Shown in pieces: positions 11,689 to 23,750 of a stretch of DNA of 64,000 nt (the stretch's first letter is position 1; each line of letters starts with the position of its first letter). Source of the stretch: Linnemannia hyalina (lineage: Eukaryota; Mortierellomycota; Mortierellomycetes; Mortierellales; Mortierellaceae). Both the position numbers and the translations under genes were made by a program. The DNA is taken from contig JAHRHY010000007.1 of assembly GCA_019671135.1 (NCBI GenBank), positions 1,178,001 to 1,242,000 on the forward strand, read 5' to 3'. The notes beneath the pieces are model-generated. The model was given only the letters and a program-made list of their open reading frames with translations. It was not told the origin of the DNA and searched no databases.

Positions 11689-13448
11689 TGTTGATGATGA
11701 GGGTGGTGTGTTTGTAGTGTCGGGGATGAAGAAAAAGAAAAAAAAAAAGAAGAAAGAAGAGAAAAGACAGGGGCAAGCGAAAAGGAAGAAAAGGACGGCC
11801 GGTCAAACTGGACGGAGTGAGAAAAAAAACATAAAAAAAGAAAGTCCCGCCTTTGCTTGAAAGTGGACTGGGCTCCTGGAATTAACAAGTAATTCTTGTG
11901 CTCATTGGTCGTGTCGTTCTCCTTTTTCTCGTCCCCCACCCTGCACGAGTGGTGCCTTTCTTGTATGACCTCCAACTCCAAGTGCCCATTCATATTAAGC
12001 GCACCGCCTCTATTCTCTTTTAGGTTTACCCACACCCCATCTCTCCTCTTCCTTTGTCTTTTTATCTTTCATTCCTACGAGGAGCCATCAATCGTTCCCT
12101 TACTTTCTCTACTGCTCATCCACTCTTCACACTTCTACTTCTCCACCTCACACCTCCACGCCCATATTTCTTCATTTTTCACATGAACATACAATCGTCC
12201 GTCTCGTCCTTGCCAATTGGTTGTTATTGCTTGTGCGTAACCAATTGTACCCTGTTTGCATTGACATTTCATCCAAAGCCTTTTTTGCGGCCATTTTTTG
12301 TGACACTCGAGATGTGGGATTCTATGAAGTCTTTGTTTTGCTTGGAGCTACACCTATCCATCTCTAGACCCAAAAAAAATCTTCCTGACCTTGAACGACT
12401 TGAAGTGGACTGCGCCTGAACGTTGACAAGCGGGATATGAACTCAGTATCAGATTTGCAAAGTGAGCTTAGCTTGGCTATATGAGTTGTGGGATGAGAGA
12501 TATGAGATGTGGGATGTGGGATAAGTAAGATATCACACCCACTCTTGAAACATGCCATATTTTGCACTCGTACTACGACTCCTTCTGATACAGTCCGTAT
12601 CAATTGAACCTCTCATGCCTTATGTTTTTTATTTGAGCATCAGTTGGGGCAGTTGAAGAAAACAATACCACAAATTTGGTCGAGCCAACAAGCAGGACAC
12701 ATGAGGTGGAATGAGGTAGAGGGTGTTCCTTTGGAGGCGAGGAGAGAGGGAAGGGGAGAAGAGCAGGCTTGCTGAGCAATCATGTTGCCGGATTCCACTT
12801 TTACGGAGACTTTTTTATCCGAGATCGAGGGTGAAAAAATGAGCATTGACATACACAATAACAATATTCATCTCTTTTATTTTTCGCAGTACCAAGGAAG
12901 CCGTAGTCAACAACTGCGACGGACAAAAAAATAGGCGCGCTCAAATCTGCATGTGGCAAGTGTTATGCGCAATGTCCGCATCGTAGTACTCATCCTTCTT
13001 CATCATTATCTTCCTCAGCAACCTTCAAAAAGGATCTTGTTCGACGATTCGATTCGGAACAAAACATATTGCTTAATACCTTTCAAAGCATGATCTGCAG
13101 GGTCCGTCGACAGGATACCATTTGTATGACGTTGACATAACACGAAATTAAGACTCTACTTTTCGACAGTTTTATTACAATGCTATAACAACGGCACATA
13201 GAAGTGCTGCTCGCTCTGGCCCAATTGCTCCCGAATGCCATAAGGGAAATGACAGCTCGTTCAGGTTTCGCGTATAGATGCGAGTGATAGGGACTGGTGT
13301 CAATGTAAAAGAGCAATCGCAGGGTTGTCAGATGATTAATGCGTCGAGTCGGTAGAAGGAATGCAGAGTGGAAATAGAGGGGTCGCCAGCGACCCATATT
13401 TCCCCGTGTTGTGATTGCTGGTGCGTATGCAGGTGACGATAAAGAGGA
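11689..13448. other. Intergenic, ceramide synthase promoter and 3' flank of TFIIIC6
   Basis: About 1.8 kb. The part next to 11689 is purine-rich (a GAAAAAG/AAGAAG block at 11728-11770) and likely belongs to the ceramide synthase promoter and 5' UTR. A short imperfect repeat of GGGATG/GAGATATGAG lies at 12480-12525. The short frames on either strand (for example 13083-13397 minus) show no family resemblance and I do not call them. Confidence 0.5.
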
Positions 13449-14380
13449 TCAATCCAGCTCCATAGGAATGTCCTCTCTTGCTCCAGAACTCGCTGCCGCT
13501 GATCCTGGTCCCGATGTTCCTGTTGTTGCCCCTCTCTGTGGACCTGCTGTCGCGTTCTTTGCGACTCCTGAAGCGGATGGCTTGTTCACCACAGTGTTGG
13601 TCCCGATGACCCGATTCCGCTTTGCGACAGTGGACATCCCCGCCGCCTGTCTAGCAGCTTTCCAAATAGACTGTGATGAGCCTCTCGCCAGTGTCTTGGA
13701 GGCGACTTCGTCCAATTGTTGAGGCTGAGTGTTCTCGACATGAACATCAATATCGACGGGCGTCATAAGTTCATTCCGGACCAGCTCTACAGGGTCAAAG
13801 ATGACGTGTTTGGTAGTGATGGCCAAAAGTTCCAGTGCATCCGTGTTATTCTCCTCGGTGTCTTCCATGCCTTCCTCTACATCCTCGCGAACTATTTTGT
13901 CAAAGAAGGGCGACGGGAATCAGGTTAGGTTGGAATTTGAGTCATGAATTAATTACCCGCCTAGGGAAAAAAATGTAGCAATGAGGCATACCTTTCATGT
14001 TGAAGATCAAATCCTCGGTAAAGGCGTTCTCCTCGAAGCAGCCCTTGAATGTATGAGCACCGCATTTGAAATAAGGCGTCCCTGTCTCCAAGCCCTAGCG
14101 GTCGTTATTAAAAACACGCGATGGGTTGCAAGGATTAACACATGAGTTGTGTTTTATGGGAAGACAACAAACACCACTGTCGTCGCATGCAAACTGAGCA
14201 AGAACATGGCGTGTCTTGACTTACGACAAGACTGTATCCTTTTATGGTGAGGTGCTCCATGTCGGATGCGTCGAGGTTTGAGCCACCAAAGTCGAGGACG
14301 ATGTACTCTGTCTCCTCGACCCATTCCCAGTCTTGAGAATCTTGCTGTTGGGGGTCTGCGGTGTGTTCCTGTACCTCCAT
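13449..14380 (-). CDS. TFIIIC subunit 6-like (tau55/Sfc7, triple-barrel domain)
   Basis: Part of the RNA polymerase III factor that binds A/B boxes of tRNA genes. Three exons, 14380-14225, 14094-13992 and 13891-13449, give 233 aa. The N-terminal triple-barrel domain (~residues 18-95) shows the family pattern: EWVEETEYIVLDFGG, then a YSLVGLETGTPYFKCG segment across the first splice, then HTFKGCFEENAFTEDLIFNM across to the second splice. These match the order known in GTF3C6 and fission yeast Sfc7. Downstream is a degenerate HVIFDP element and a disordered Ala/Gly/Ser tail that ends MELD. Called from fold pattern rather than long identity, so family is likely but the exact orthology is less sure. 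It is divergent from PTPS. Confidence 0.8.
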
Positions 14381-14762
14381 TGTTTCTGTTTTGTGGATTG
14401 TTGGGGGTGTACAAGAGTAAGAAGTGGCTAAGAGAGTGTGTGAGAACAGTCTGTTAAACTAAGAAGGATCGACAGGGAGCGAAAGTAAGAGAGCCAAGGT
14501 TGTCAGCAACCACGCATGTTCGTTGTTTTGTGCCTGTTTCTTTTAGTGCCAAGTGTCGAATTCCCAACCCGTGGCTTGGACGCAGAAGTAACAACTAGGC
14601 ACACGTCTCTCTCAAATCTCCCACGCCCAATACCGACTTGTCCCACCAAAACTTCTCTCTTTCTCTTTTCTTTTCTCCACATTCTTTTTTTCATTCTCTT
14701 TCTCCCCTCCCAACCCTTTACCCTTTTCTTCCTTCAACACGGAACAAAGGACAAGCATAGCG
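14381..14762. promoter_or_regulatory. Bidirectional promoter region, TFIIIC6 / PTPS
   Basis: A 382-bp gap separates the two divergent start codons. The PTPS side is a long pyrimidine tract (TTTCTCTTTT, CCCTCCC) over 14640-14740. No discrete motif can be assigned by eye. Confidence 0.5.
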
Positions 14763-15808
14763 ATGACAACCTCAACACCCATTCGCATCGGCTATGTCAC
14801 AAGGATCGAGCGCTTCTCAGCCGCACACCGACTCAACTCGGTCCACCTCAGCGCATCAGAGAACATTGCCCTTTACGGCAAATGCAACCACACCTCTGGT
14901 CATGGACACAACTACAAAGGTGGGTGTGCATTCATTCACTCTTTTTCAGCGTCATTCAACCTCGAACAAATTTTGTTGCCGAATGCAGAAACAATGATCA
15001 AAATAACCATACTCACACTTCCTCCTTTTCATAGTTGAAGTGACGATAAAGGGACAGGTAAATAACAACCAGGACAACTGCGCATAGGGTCCCATTTGAA
15101 TGCAGTCTCAAAACAATAAGAGGAACAGAGGGCTGCACACGATGCATTTTGGCTACTGTTCTCTTCCTTTACTGACATTCTCTCTCTCTCTCTCTCTCTT
15201 AATCTCTCACTTCCATTCTCCCCGCATGACCTTCTCTTCCTCTCCTGCCTTACTTCTTCACCCCATGTTTGATCCCATCCTTGGCCGGTTGTCAATGCAG
15301 ATCAATCCAGTATCCGGCATGGTGATCAACATCACAGACTTGAAGAAGACTCTACAGACCGCCGTCATGGACCCATGCGACCACCGCAACCTTGTACGTC
15401 CACATTCTTTTGTTGACGACTCTCTATTTTGTCGTCATTTCATGTAACCTGCTAGGGCTAAGTTTATGTTAACTTTTTATTGTGCTTTACTCATCCGAAA
15501 TAACTCGATTAGGATATCGACGTCCCCTACTTTCACTCCACGCCCAGGTAAATAAGAGCACATGTATTTTTTTGCTGTGCCAATTGCTCACCCGAGCAAA
15601 CGAAGCCCTTTTCTGCTATCCAATAGTTCCACAATGACTTACCACGGATTATATTCTGTCTACTCTTCTATCTAGTACGACTGAGAACTTGGCAGTGTTT
15701 TTGTGGGAGAGCATCAAGGAACATCTGCCTCCATCAGTTTCTTACGAACTTCATGAACTCAAGGTCTATGAGACTGACAAGAACATCGTTGTCTACCGAG
15801 GAGAGTAA
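14763..15808 (+). CDS. 6-pyruvoyl-tetrahydropterin synthase (PTPS)
   Basis: Converts dihydroneopterin triphosphate to 6-pyruvoyl-tetrahydropterin, the second step to tetrahydrobiopterin. Five exons, 14763-14919, 15035-15057, 15301-15393, 15513-15547 and 15676-15808, give 146 aa, the human length. Zinc ligands are visible as FSAAH (His22) and GHGHNY (His47, His49), and the catalytic Cys41 is in [15 protein letters not shown] follows, then a PCDHRNLD segment with the charge-relay Asp/His, and a [11 protein letters not shown] helix with the substrate-binding Glu-type residue. Exon 2 is only 23 nt. This marks BH4 synthesis, which is rare in fungi but known in Mortierella. Confidence 0.95.
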
Positions 15809-16068
15809 GCACCTTGGCTGGTCAATTGAATAAGGACGCATGCATAACACAAACCAACAGCATATGTACAACAAAAAGTAAATATATATCGTAATATTCA
15901 GAGTGTCGATACATGGACTGGATGATGTATTATTGTTGTGGATGTGCTATGGTACAAGTTATCAATACGATAAGAGTGCGTGCAATTGAGGATTGATGAT
16001 GGCGGCTGTTGAGTATGGTAGTGAAGAGAGATTGAATGAAGGAGGGTACGGATGAATGTTAACGGAGA

Positions 16069-16682
16069 TCACTTTTTGCTGTTTTTTGGTGGCGCAATGG
16101 TGGACGAGAGGGTGAGGTTGGTCTGGAGGACGTGGAACTGGTGCTTTCCTTGCGAGATCAGCGACTTGATCTTGTCCTAAGTATATTTAGGTTGACCACA
16201 ACAAAGGCACGTCAGTAAACAGTAATGAAGCAACGTGAAAAGACGAGGGGTATCAAGGGCTAACTTAATTGCTAGAAAAAACAACCGGTTAATGTGTTCA
16301 ACAACATACCGGGTTGGTTTCATGGCGGAATTGCTCAAAGTCTGATCGAGCCCAATGCTGGAGCTCTTGACGGTCCCGAGGGTCTTTGATCCCCTTGAGT
16401 GACCTCTGGATCTCTCTATACAACGACAGTACTCTTGCGCGAGTAAGGAACTGGTTTGGAGATAAGGTTGTTTTGTTATTAATAAAAGGGAAGTGGAGAG
16501 CGAGAAGTGGGGATGAAGGGTCCGGAGATTAGTTCAGGCGCTTTATATTGTTTGCCGATTCCCGGAATGGGATGAAGGTGAAGGTGAGTGAAGGTAATTA
16601 CATATTCGAGGTTGGGTCCGTCCTTGACAGAGATCTTTCGTGCGGCGCGGGAGAGAGATGTGGGGACTGCTGGAGGCTTCAT
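16069..16682 (-). CDS. LYRM2: LYR motif protein, LYRM2-like
   Basis: Small mitochondrial LYR protein of the complex I assembly/accessory family, expected to bind acylated ACP. Exons 16682-16602, 16450-16310 and 16176-16069 (all phase 0) give 109 aa. The LYR triplet is at residues 37-39 in RARVLSLYREIQ, followed by DRQELQHWARSDFEQFR, the charged helix typical of LYRM2, then KIKSLISQGKHQF. The basic, hydroxylated N-terminus (SLSRAARKIS) could be a mitochondrial targeting signal. It lies tail-to-tail with PTPS (260 bp) and head-to-head with the GNAT gene. Confidence 0.88.
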
Positions 16683-17271
16683 GGGGAAAGGATGAATGTG
16701 TGTGTATGTGCGTGAGTATGTGTGTTTGACAAGATGGGGAAGGAAAGGGAAGGCCGAAAGGGAAGAGGGGAAATAATTGTTGTGCGCAGTGATACAGAGA
16801 GAGGTATGAACAGTGCAGGACGGCGTTGTGCTGCGAAACAGGAAAGATGATTTTCAAAGCGGGGCTTGATTATTTTTTTTCTCCTTTTTTTCTTTTCGTT
16901 ATGTCTGCGGAGCGAGTTCTCCCAGCCACCCACTCAACACACACACACAACAACACATGGGGAAGGGTTTGTGTTCCACTGTTAACAGGTACTCAAGCAG
17001 AAATGAAGCGGACCTGAAAGTTGAAGCCAGCCTCCAAGGTGGGGGAGTTATCACTTATTAATCTGATTCTTTTTTCTTTTTCTTTTCTTTCCTTCTCTTT
17101 TCCCTTTTCTCTTTTCTTCTTTCTTTGCGCTCTCCCTCTACACTCCTCAATTGCTACCATCCTCCATCCATCCCTATCTCATCTTCCATACCCTCCACAC
17201 ACTCCAAACGATCCAATCCACACCTCATTACCCCATCTCCAACAAAGTAGCACAAACCCCATACAACAAGG
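16683..17271. promoter_or_regulatory. Bidirectional promoter region, LYRM2 / GNAT gene
   Basis: 589 bp between divergent starts. Next to the GNAT gene lies a long pyrimidine tract (17065-17170). Next to LYRM2 there is a TG microsatellite-like stretch (16696-16730). Confidence 0.45.
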
Positions 17272-18303
17272 ATGGTTGACAAGTCTGCGATCCGGATCCG
17301 CCCATACACAGAAGCAGACCGGGGCCAAGTCCACGAGACCCTCTTCCTAGGCTTTTCCATGGTCGGCGACCGCATCGTCCAAAAGACCGTCCGCCACCGC
17401 ACCACCGCCCTCTCCATCCTCACCAAATCCGTCATCTATACCCTCGTCCTCGAACTCCTCCTCGTCACCCTCTCCGCCGTCGGCAACAACTCCACCACAG
17501 GAACAGGAATAGGAGGAATGATGGGTGATTTCACGGCGCTGCAGGAGGCATTGATGGAACCTACGACTGTCCAGGGGATGGTGGGTCAGTTCTTGAAGCC
17601 CTCGTTCTTGCTGTTGGGAGCTGGGATTACAGTCTTGGTGACGCTGGCGACGCTTTATTCGATCTATTCCCGTAACCTGAAGGAAACTCAGGCCTATATC
17701 CAAGGTTGTTTGGATGAGGATCTGGGCGATATTGTTGCCTACTACCAAAAGGACGTCTCTACTGTCGAGAAGCAGGACAAGGACAGCAAGGCAAACGGGA
17801 ACAAAACGGGACAGCAGACCAAGAAGAAGAACAGATCGCAGTTTTGGGTTGCATGCCTCGAATCCCACCCGCAACTGGTCCTGGGCTGCATCTCCCTCGA
17901 CGACGTGGCATTCCACTCTGAATCCCTTCTCTCCAAGCACCTCAAACAAGGTTCTCCCGCCACTTCTTTCGAAGAGCCCTCAGAATTCGATGCCGAGTTA
18001 CGCCGTCTCTCAGTCCACCCCAACTACCGTCGTCTCGGTATCGCCAAACTCCTGATCCAGACCTTGAAGGACTCTGCAAAGAAGCAAGGGTTCAAGCGAG
18101 TGATCTTGTCGACGACGATTCACCAGAGCGAGGCCTTGGTGGGGTATATTCGATTTGGATTCGAGCGGGAAAAGTTGGTAAGGATCTCAGAGTTCTTTAC
18201 GCTTTGGTATGGTTCTTTGAAGCTTAATGCCACGGCCAAGGAGGTTGAGGAGCAGAAAGAGAATCAGGCGTTGTTTTTGAAGGAGGTTGGGTTGTTGAAC
18301 TGA
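17272..18303 (+). CDS. Membrane GNAT N-acetyltransferase (NAT8/camello-like)
   Basis: Intronless, 343 aa. The N-terminus IRIRPYTEADRGQVHETLF is the first strand and helix of a GNAT fold. Two hydrophobic segments (~residues 50-67 and ~107-130) interrupt the fold, the arrangement seen in NAT8/camello-type acetyltransferases that sit in the ER membrane. The acetyl-CoA-binding motif A is RRLSVHPNYRRLGIAKLL (R-R-L-G-I-A at ~252-257), followed by ILSTTIHQSEALVGYIRFGF, the usual motif B. A Lys/Gln-rich loop (~165-190) separates the membrane part from motif A. The substrate is unknown; lysine acetylation in the ER lumen or cysteine-conjugate acetylation are family possibilities. Its stop is 275 bp from the stop of the convergent gene. 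Confidence 0.85.
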   Translation: MVDKSAIRIRPYTEADRGQVHETLFLGFSMVGDRIVQKTVRHRTTALSILTKSVIYTLVLELLLVTLSAVGNNSTTGTGIGGMMGDFTALQEALMEPTTVQGMVGQFLKPSFLLLGAGITVLVTLATLYSIYSRNLKETQAYIQGCLDEDLGDIVAYYQKDVSTVEKQDKDSKANGNKTGQQTKKKNRSQFWVACLESHPQLVLGCISLDDVAFHSESLLSKHLKQGSPATSFEEPSEFDAELRRLSVHPNYRRLGIAKLLIQTLKDSAKKQGFKRVILSTTIHQSEALVGYIRFGFEREKLVRISEFFTLWYGSLKLNATAKEVEEQKENQALFLKEVGLLN

Positions 18304-18578
18304 GTTTGAGTAGGACCTGTTGAGGAAGAAGTCCAAGAGGTCCATGATGGGCGAGGATGGTCCAGGCTATCATAATCATACCTCCATAATAAACCTTTAA
18401 TGTTGCTGATTTGTTGTGTTTGTGATTTTTGTTTGCGCCGTACTCAGACTGTAGTTTTTTTTTCCTTCGATCTGCTCCATCTTTGGAATGGAAACGAAAA
18501 ACTCCCTGTGACAGTTTATTTCGTGCATGCATGCAAAGAAAAGGGTCCTTCCCCCTCATCCTCCAAGTCCATCCCAAA

Positions 18579-21500
18579 CTAAGAAACCCACCCCTTTGCC
18601 CGTCGATCCAACCGATCCGCCAACTGCCTCAAATACAAACTCCCCGGTAACACCTCACTCCCCAAATGCTCCTTCCACCCCTGCGCATCCCACGGCTGTC
18701 GATTCTTCGCCTCAAAATCCTCACTCCCAATCACGAAATTCTGGAATCCCTGGGCCCTATGCGTCAAGATCCCTTCCCTCGCCCTCGAATTCCAAACCAC
18801 AGAGTTTGCGCCTGAGTAGCCTTGGCCAGTACCCATGTCGCCGCGGTTGACGATTTGGATGGATCCGTCGGTTATGACTTGGTCGAAGAGGATGCCTGTA
18901 CAGAATTTCATGTGGGGCCCGACTTCTCCCGGCGCAAAGTCGAGGGGGAGGGGCTGATGGGGTTTGCCGATGTTGGTTGCTTGGGACCGGTGGACGACGT
19001 TGGGGCCGGGGACGTGGTTGATGTCGACAAAGAAGTGGAAGGAACCTTGGGAGAGAGAGTTCTTGATAAGGACGAATTGGCCCGAGAGTTGAAACGCGGA
19101 TTGGCCAGAGAGCATGTCATCCGGGTAGGAATGGACGACCGAGTCGAGGGTGACATGGTGCACATCCTTCCCGATCGAGATGAAATTGTGGAAGAATGCG
19201 GTAGTGATGTGCGAGAAGTACACATGCGCGGCAAGATCCAATCTCAACGCGTAATTCGCAAAGATTTCATACGAGAACCTATAATCCCCACTCCCCCTCC
19301 CTTTCTCATCCAACATCTCCTCCGTTGTCCTCCCTATATTCTTTGGAAACACCAAATCCAAGAACTGAACCCCTATCGCCCGGATCTTCCGGTCTTCATA
19401 TTTTGTCACCCACCCACCTCCATAATACCGTCGAATCGAAATCGGCAATGGCGCATCCAACCGCACAATCCCCGTATGCGGGTCCAAGGATCGAATGGTA
19501 CGGAACATGTGGGCGAGCATCTTTTTCCAAGGTTTAACGCCCTCCTTGGAGGAATTGAAATCGTCCATGCCGATATCTTCGACCCACCGGTCGTTTCCGA
19601 CACGGGTGACCATGATTTGGTCACCGACGGCGAGGGTTGATTCTGGGAAGTAGGTTGGGTCGAGGGCGAGGAAGAAGGAGCCCACGGGGGTGTAGTCTGA
19701 GACCACGGGGACCCTCGTGTTATCAAACATCTTGTCTTTCTGTCCTCTATGTCGTTAAGGAAATAATAATGTTAGCTTTTCACACAGTCAACTGGAATGT
19801 GGAGAAAACAACAGATGCAGAACAGACACACAGAAAGAAAAACTTACTCGATCTCGATAGCATATCGCGGCCCAGTCGACTCCCACTGACAAACAATCCT
19901 CGATCCACCCCTAGGGTCACCCCTAAACAAAATGCCACTATCCCTCAACTTCAAAGGCTTCGAAATCCGATACACACCCCTCGCAAGCGCCAACGCCCCC
20001 GTTGGCACCACGGTCTTTCCCTGCACAACCCCCACCTTCGCCTTCTGTCCAACCCGATCCAAAGCCTTCTGAATTCTCTCCGTGTCATCTCCCGTATCAG
20101 TATCCTTATCCGCTCCACGCCTCGGGAAAAGTCTCTCCACCACCGGCACATCCTTGATCGCATCCGGCAATTCGGTATTCCCCTCATTCCAACCGACCAT
20201 ACTGAAATCCATTATTCTGTCACCTTGACGGTTATAAGCGACATAACCCAGGGGGGAGAGAGGGTTACGGAGGGTAGTTGGGTAGACGATGGCGCTGTAT
20301 GGGTCTTTGGAGTAGGCGCGTGGGAAGATTGTTCCGTCCTCATCGCGGTCTTGGGGTCGCTCGGCGCGGTTCTTGCTGTAGTTATCTGGGCTGCGTTGGG
20401 ATTTGTAGATCCCTGCGTGCTTTGGATTCAGTCCTCCTGAGAAGAAAGGTAGAAGAAGAAAAAATATGATGATGATGAGCAAAATAAAAGAGTACCCATT
20501 TGTCAAACGTAGGGAACTGTTACGACAACAGAAATGTGATATTGCCGAGTGGGACTTCTTTCTCCCCTGTTTAAGTTACCGTGCTTCTTTTGCCAGTCGG
20601 GGTCATCCAGAGGGAGCGCATACGACCAAAAGCCCTCATCTCCATTGATATCCTGCTCTTCGTTGCCTCGTTGTCCAACTTCCTCCGCCTGATCATACTC
20701 ATCTTCCGCCGCCTCCTCTTCATCACCAGATTCTTCGTCGTCGTCATAGTCGTCCTCGTACCCACCACTCGGGCGATGATGATGCTTCACGCTCCAAGTA
20801 CGCTGAATCTCATCCTGCTCCTGAAGCCATTCAACCTCTGCCTCATGACCCAACAAATCGATCTGGTCCAACTTGGGTCGCACCGTTTCCACCTCTGCCT
20901 CCATCGACCCGTCCATGTCCAATAGTACCGTTTCTGATCCCATGGGCTCTGCCTCGAAAGAACGGCCACCTCCTGGCGCATTCACAGTCTCCATCTCCTT
21001 CTCCTTCTCCTCCTGTATGGCGGCAGTGTTGACAGATCCAGAAACAGGCGCCTGGGCGTACTCACGCGTATTGCCACCGCCACCAGTCGAACCCGTTTGT
21101 TGTGCAGCCCCCTCAGCATCCCAGACCTGTGAATCCACAATCGCCTCGAATGTGTTGTCAATGACGTTGGGGTCCCGAGTCGTGACTGATTCTCCAAACT
21201 CGCCAAGCTCTTCCATCTTGAGGGTTTGGGTCTTTTCCTTGGCCTGTACGATAGTGTCATTGCTCATGTTCTCGTTGTGGTTGTTCTGGGATGGTGGAGT
21301 TATGAGCTCGAGTTGTGAGAAGTCCTGTTCCTCGACGACCGACCCATCATCGTTGTCGGCCCCTGTCATCGCCGAGAACTTGTTCTCCTGTTGCTGGCGC
21401 CATGGTGACACAGAAAGACGCGTCCTGCGTCTCGTTCTTCCCTCTCCACCTTCTTCCTCTTCTTCCTCGTAACAAAACTCATCTTCATCACCATAATTAT

Positions 21501-22104
21501 CCTCCTTATCCTCAGTGTCACCGCCAGGCGAGGATATCTCATACCGGAACTCACCACCCCAAGGAGAGTACGACCACCCCAAAGAATCCTCATCTTCGCT
21601 ATCAATCCCATTCCAATCCAGCGCATCCTGATCTAACTCCCAACCTTCAACCTCATCTTCCAACCCCTCCCAAGGCATGGGTTCCTTCGAGTAGCGCATC
21701 CTCCCCGCCGCACCCTCACCAGTACCAGACGCATAGGCCGCAGAAGCGGCGATTCCCCGTTCGTAAGGTGTGAGTTCGAGATAGAAGGAGCCCTGATGCT
21801 CGAACCGCTCCATCTCCAAATGGTTCATGTAGTCCTGTTGCTGTTTGGATAGCTCTTCTGGGTTATTGTTGTTGGTGCTGGCTGCGGCGGCTAGTGGGAC
21901 ACCGGCGACGACGGGAAGGAGTAATTGGTCGCTGTAGGGTTGGAGTGGATCGTATGGTACTCCAGCTGGGTTCTCGAGTCGCGTGTATCCTTCCGGTCCT
22001 CCTCCTCCTCCTCCTCCTCCTCCTCCTCCTCCTCCTCCTACTGTTGCAGCAGAGACGGAGCTGACTAGTACAAAGAGCGCCCACACTACCCTCCATCCCT
22101 TCAT
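18579..22104 (-). CDS. Large secreted pectin-lyase-fold (parallel beta-helix) protein
   Basis: Three exons, 22104-20580, 20436-19848 and 19746-18579, give 1093 aa. I start at MKGWRVVWALFVLVSSVSA, a clear signal peptide, although an in-frame ORF reaches 22572. A run of about 14 glycines follows, coded by a TCC/GGA microsatellite. Residues ~40-505 are disordered and very acidic (EDEFCYEEEEEEGG, DDYDDDEESGDEEE). The beta-helix domain begins at ~510 with GGLNPKHAGIYKSQ and holds GDDTERIQKALDRV and RGVYRISKPLKLRDSGILFRG, patterns shared by polysaccharide-lyase-like beta-helix proteins. I cannot name a catalytic site or a PL/GH family. Likely a wall- or substrate-acting extracellular protein. Confidence 0.75.
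21997..22038. repeat. (TCC)14 trinucleotide microsatellite coding polyglycine
   Basis: Fourteen uninterrupted TCC units on the plus strand, read as GGA glycine codons on the minus strand immediately after the signal peptide of the beta-helix protein. Length is likely to vary between strains. Confidence 0.9.
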
Positions 22105-23750
22105 ACTAGTGACTTCCCTCTTCTTCCTGCCGACAGTAGTAGCGCGATGTTGTTGGCTGTCGGAGTAAAGCGACCCAGTCCAGCAAGTATCTTGAAGGCG
22201 TCGGCACATGGTCCGAGAAATGCATTCCTGCACTGTCGTTGTTGCTGCTGAATTCATCGTCATTTCTCTTCTTTCAGTTACTGCTCCTTGGATGACTGAG
22301 CATCCCACGTGGACCCTGAAGGACTCGACAAAGGAGCTGTTACTGTTCTCCGCGACCCCAGTTACAGTCGCAGTGGAGGTCTCAATTCGATCGTCGTCTA
22401 CTTCATCCGAGACCAGTGGGCATACTGCTGGCGGCGGTTTTGTGGAGGATGGTTTTGGTTGGTGTGGCGGACCTAGAAGAGTTTTCTCCAGGGCCTTCTG
22501 AACCTGAATCTGAGCCATGGGTTGGGTTGTTTGGGCGGAGATGGTTAGGTCTAGGCGGAGAAGTCTGGACACTAAAAAGAGGGGGGGGGGGGGAAGGATG
22601 GGCAGAAAAGGAATTGAAAGGACATGGTTGGTATGGTTTATGGTTTGCCTCCCGCGCGCCTTTTTTTTTTCTGTTTTCTTTTGTGGTCTTTCTTTTTTGC
22701 GTTTGAGGATAGCTTTTTTTTTTTTTGGATGGTTTTGACTGAAGCATCATCTTGTCCTTTTTTCATTTCATTTCGTCTTTCCACTTTCTTATGTAATTTA
22801 CCTGGTGCTGAGTTGTTGTTGAGTCGCGATAAATGGAGAGTCGAGTGTATGCACTTCCAGACTACGATCTGCGACCTGCAAAAAGTAATACTACTTCTGT
22901 GTTTCGTATTTGTGCGGGGACCAAGCTGACAGATGCTGAGCAGCAAAAAAAAACGGGCAGAGGATCGGAGCAATGGGGGAGATGGAAGTTGTTTGTCCTG
23001 CCACGCGGGAAAAGGAGGGTTCTTTTCCGTTTTGATCTTTTAATGTTTTCCTTCTCCGTTTTCCGCTCTCTGGACAAAGAGACGAGTCAGAGAGAAGGGA
23101 AGAGAAAAAGAGGGTTCGGTTAGAAGGGCGTATGGGCGTTGATTGGTGGAAGATAACTTTTGAGATTAGGCAGTCTGATGTCATACAATGGGGGTGGTCC
23201 TGGCTGAGTGTGGAAAAAATAAAATCTCTCTTTGTGCTTTGTCACAACTGGGTTTAAGGTGAAGGAATGAGGGGGAATGGGTGGAATGGGGAAGAAAGTG
23301 GAGTCAAGGAAAACAGGAAAGAAAGAGAAAGAGAAAGAAAAAGAGAAAAGAGGAAAGGACAACCACAAGAACAAGAAGAAAGGACAAGACAAGAATGCAA
23401 CATTGTTCACACCCCTCTTTCACGAACAAGGAGACAGGGAGAAAATGGTAGGGGGTAGGATGGATGACACCTTCGGTCCTTCCCTCCTACTTTTCATTCT
23501 CTCTCCCTCATCCCTTGCTCCTCTTTCTACGCCATATCTAGTGCTACAAAGACAAACAAACAGGCACACGAAAGACACAATTGGGAGAAAGGAATGAAGG
23601 TCGACTAATACCAAATGCAAGATGCCGAAAGGGATGCTGGTTATTTATTTGCTGTGTTCTAGATGCTCATTGCGGTTGTTTGTAGATGTGCAAATTTAGT
23701 TAGAATGTCTGTGGTAGGTGTTTGAGAGTGGAGAGAAAGAGAAAGAGAGG
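22105..23750. other. Intergenic, upstream of the beta-helix gene and downstream of the DUF3605 gene
   Basis: About 1.6 kb. It contains a G-run at about 22580-22593, T-runs at 22660-22730 and a purine-rich GAAAGAGAAAGA block at 23310-23350. An open frame continuing the beta-helix ORF up to 22572 probably reflects 5' UTR. No gene is called. Confidence 0.45.

Noticed and set aside
22105..22572. Upstream in-frame extension of the beta-helix protein
   Set aside because: The start at 22104 gives a clean signal peptide; the extension would bury it internally.
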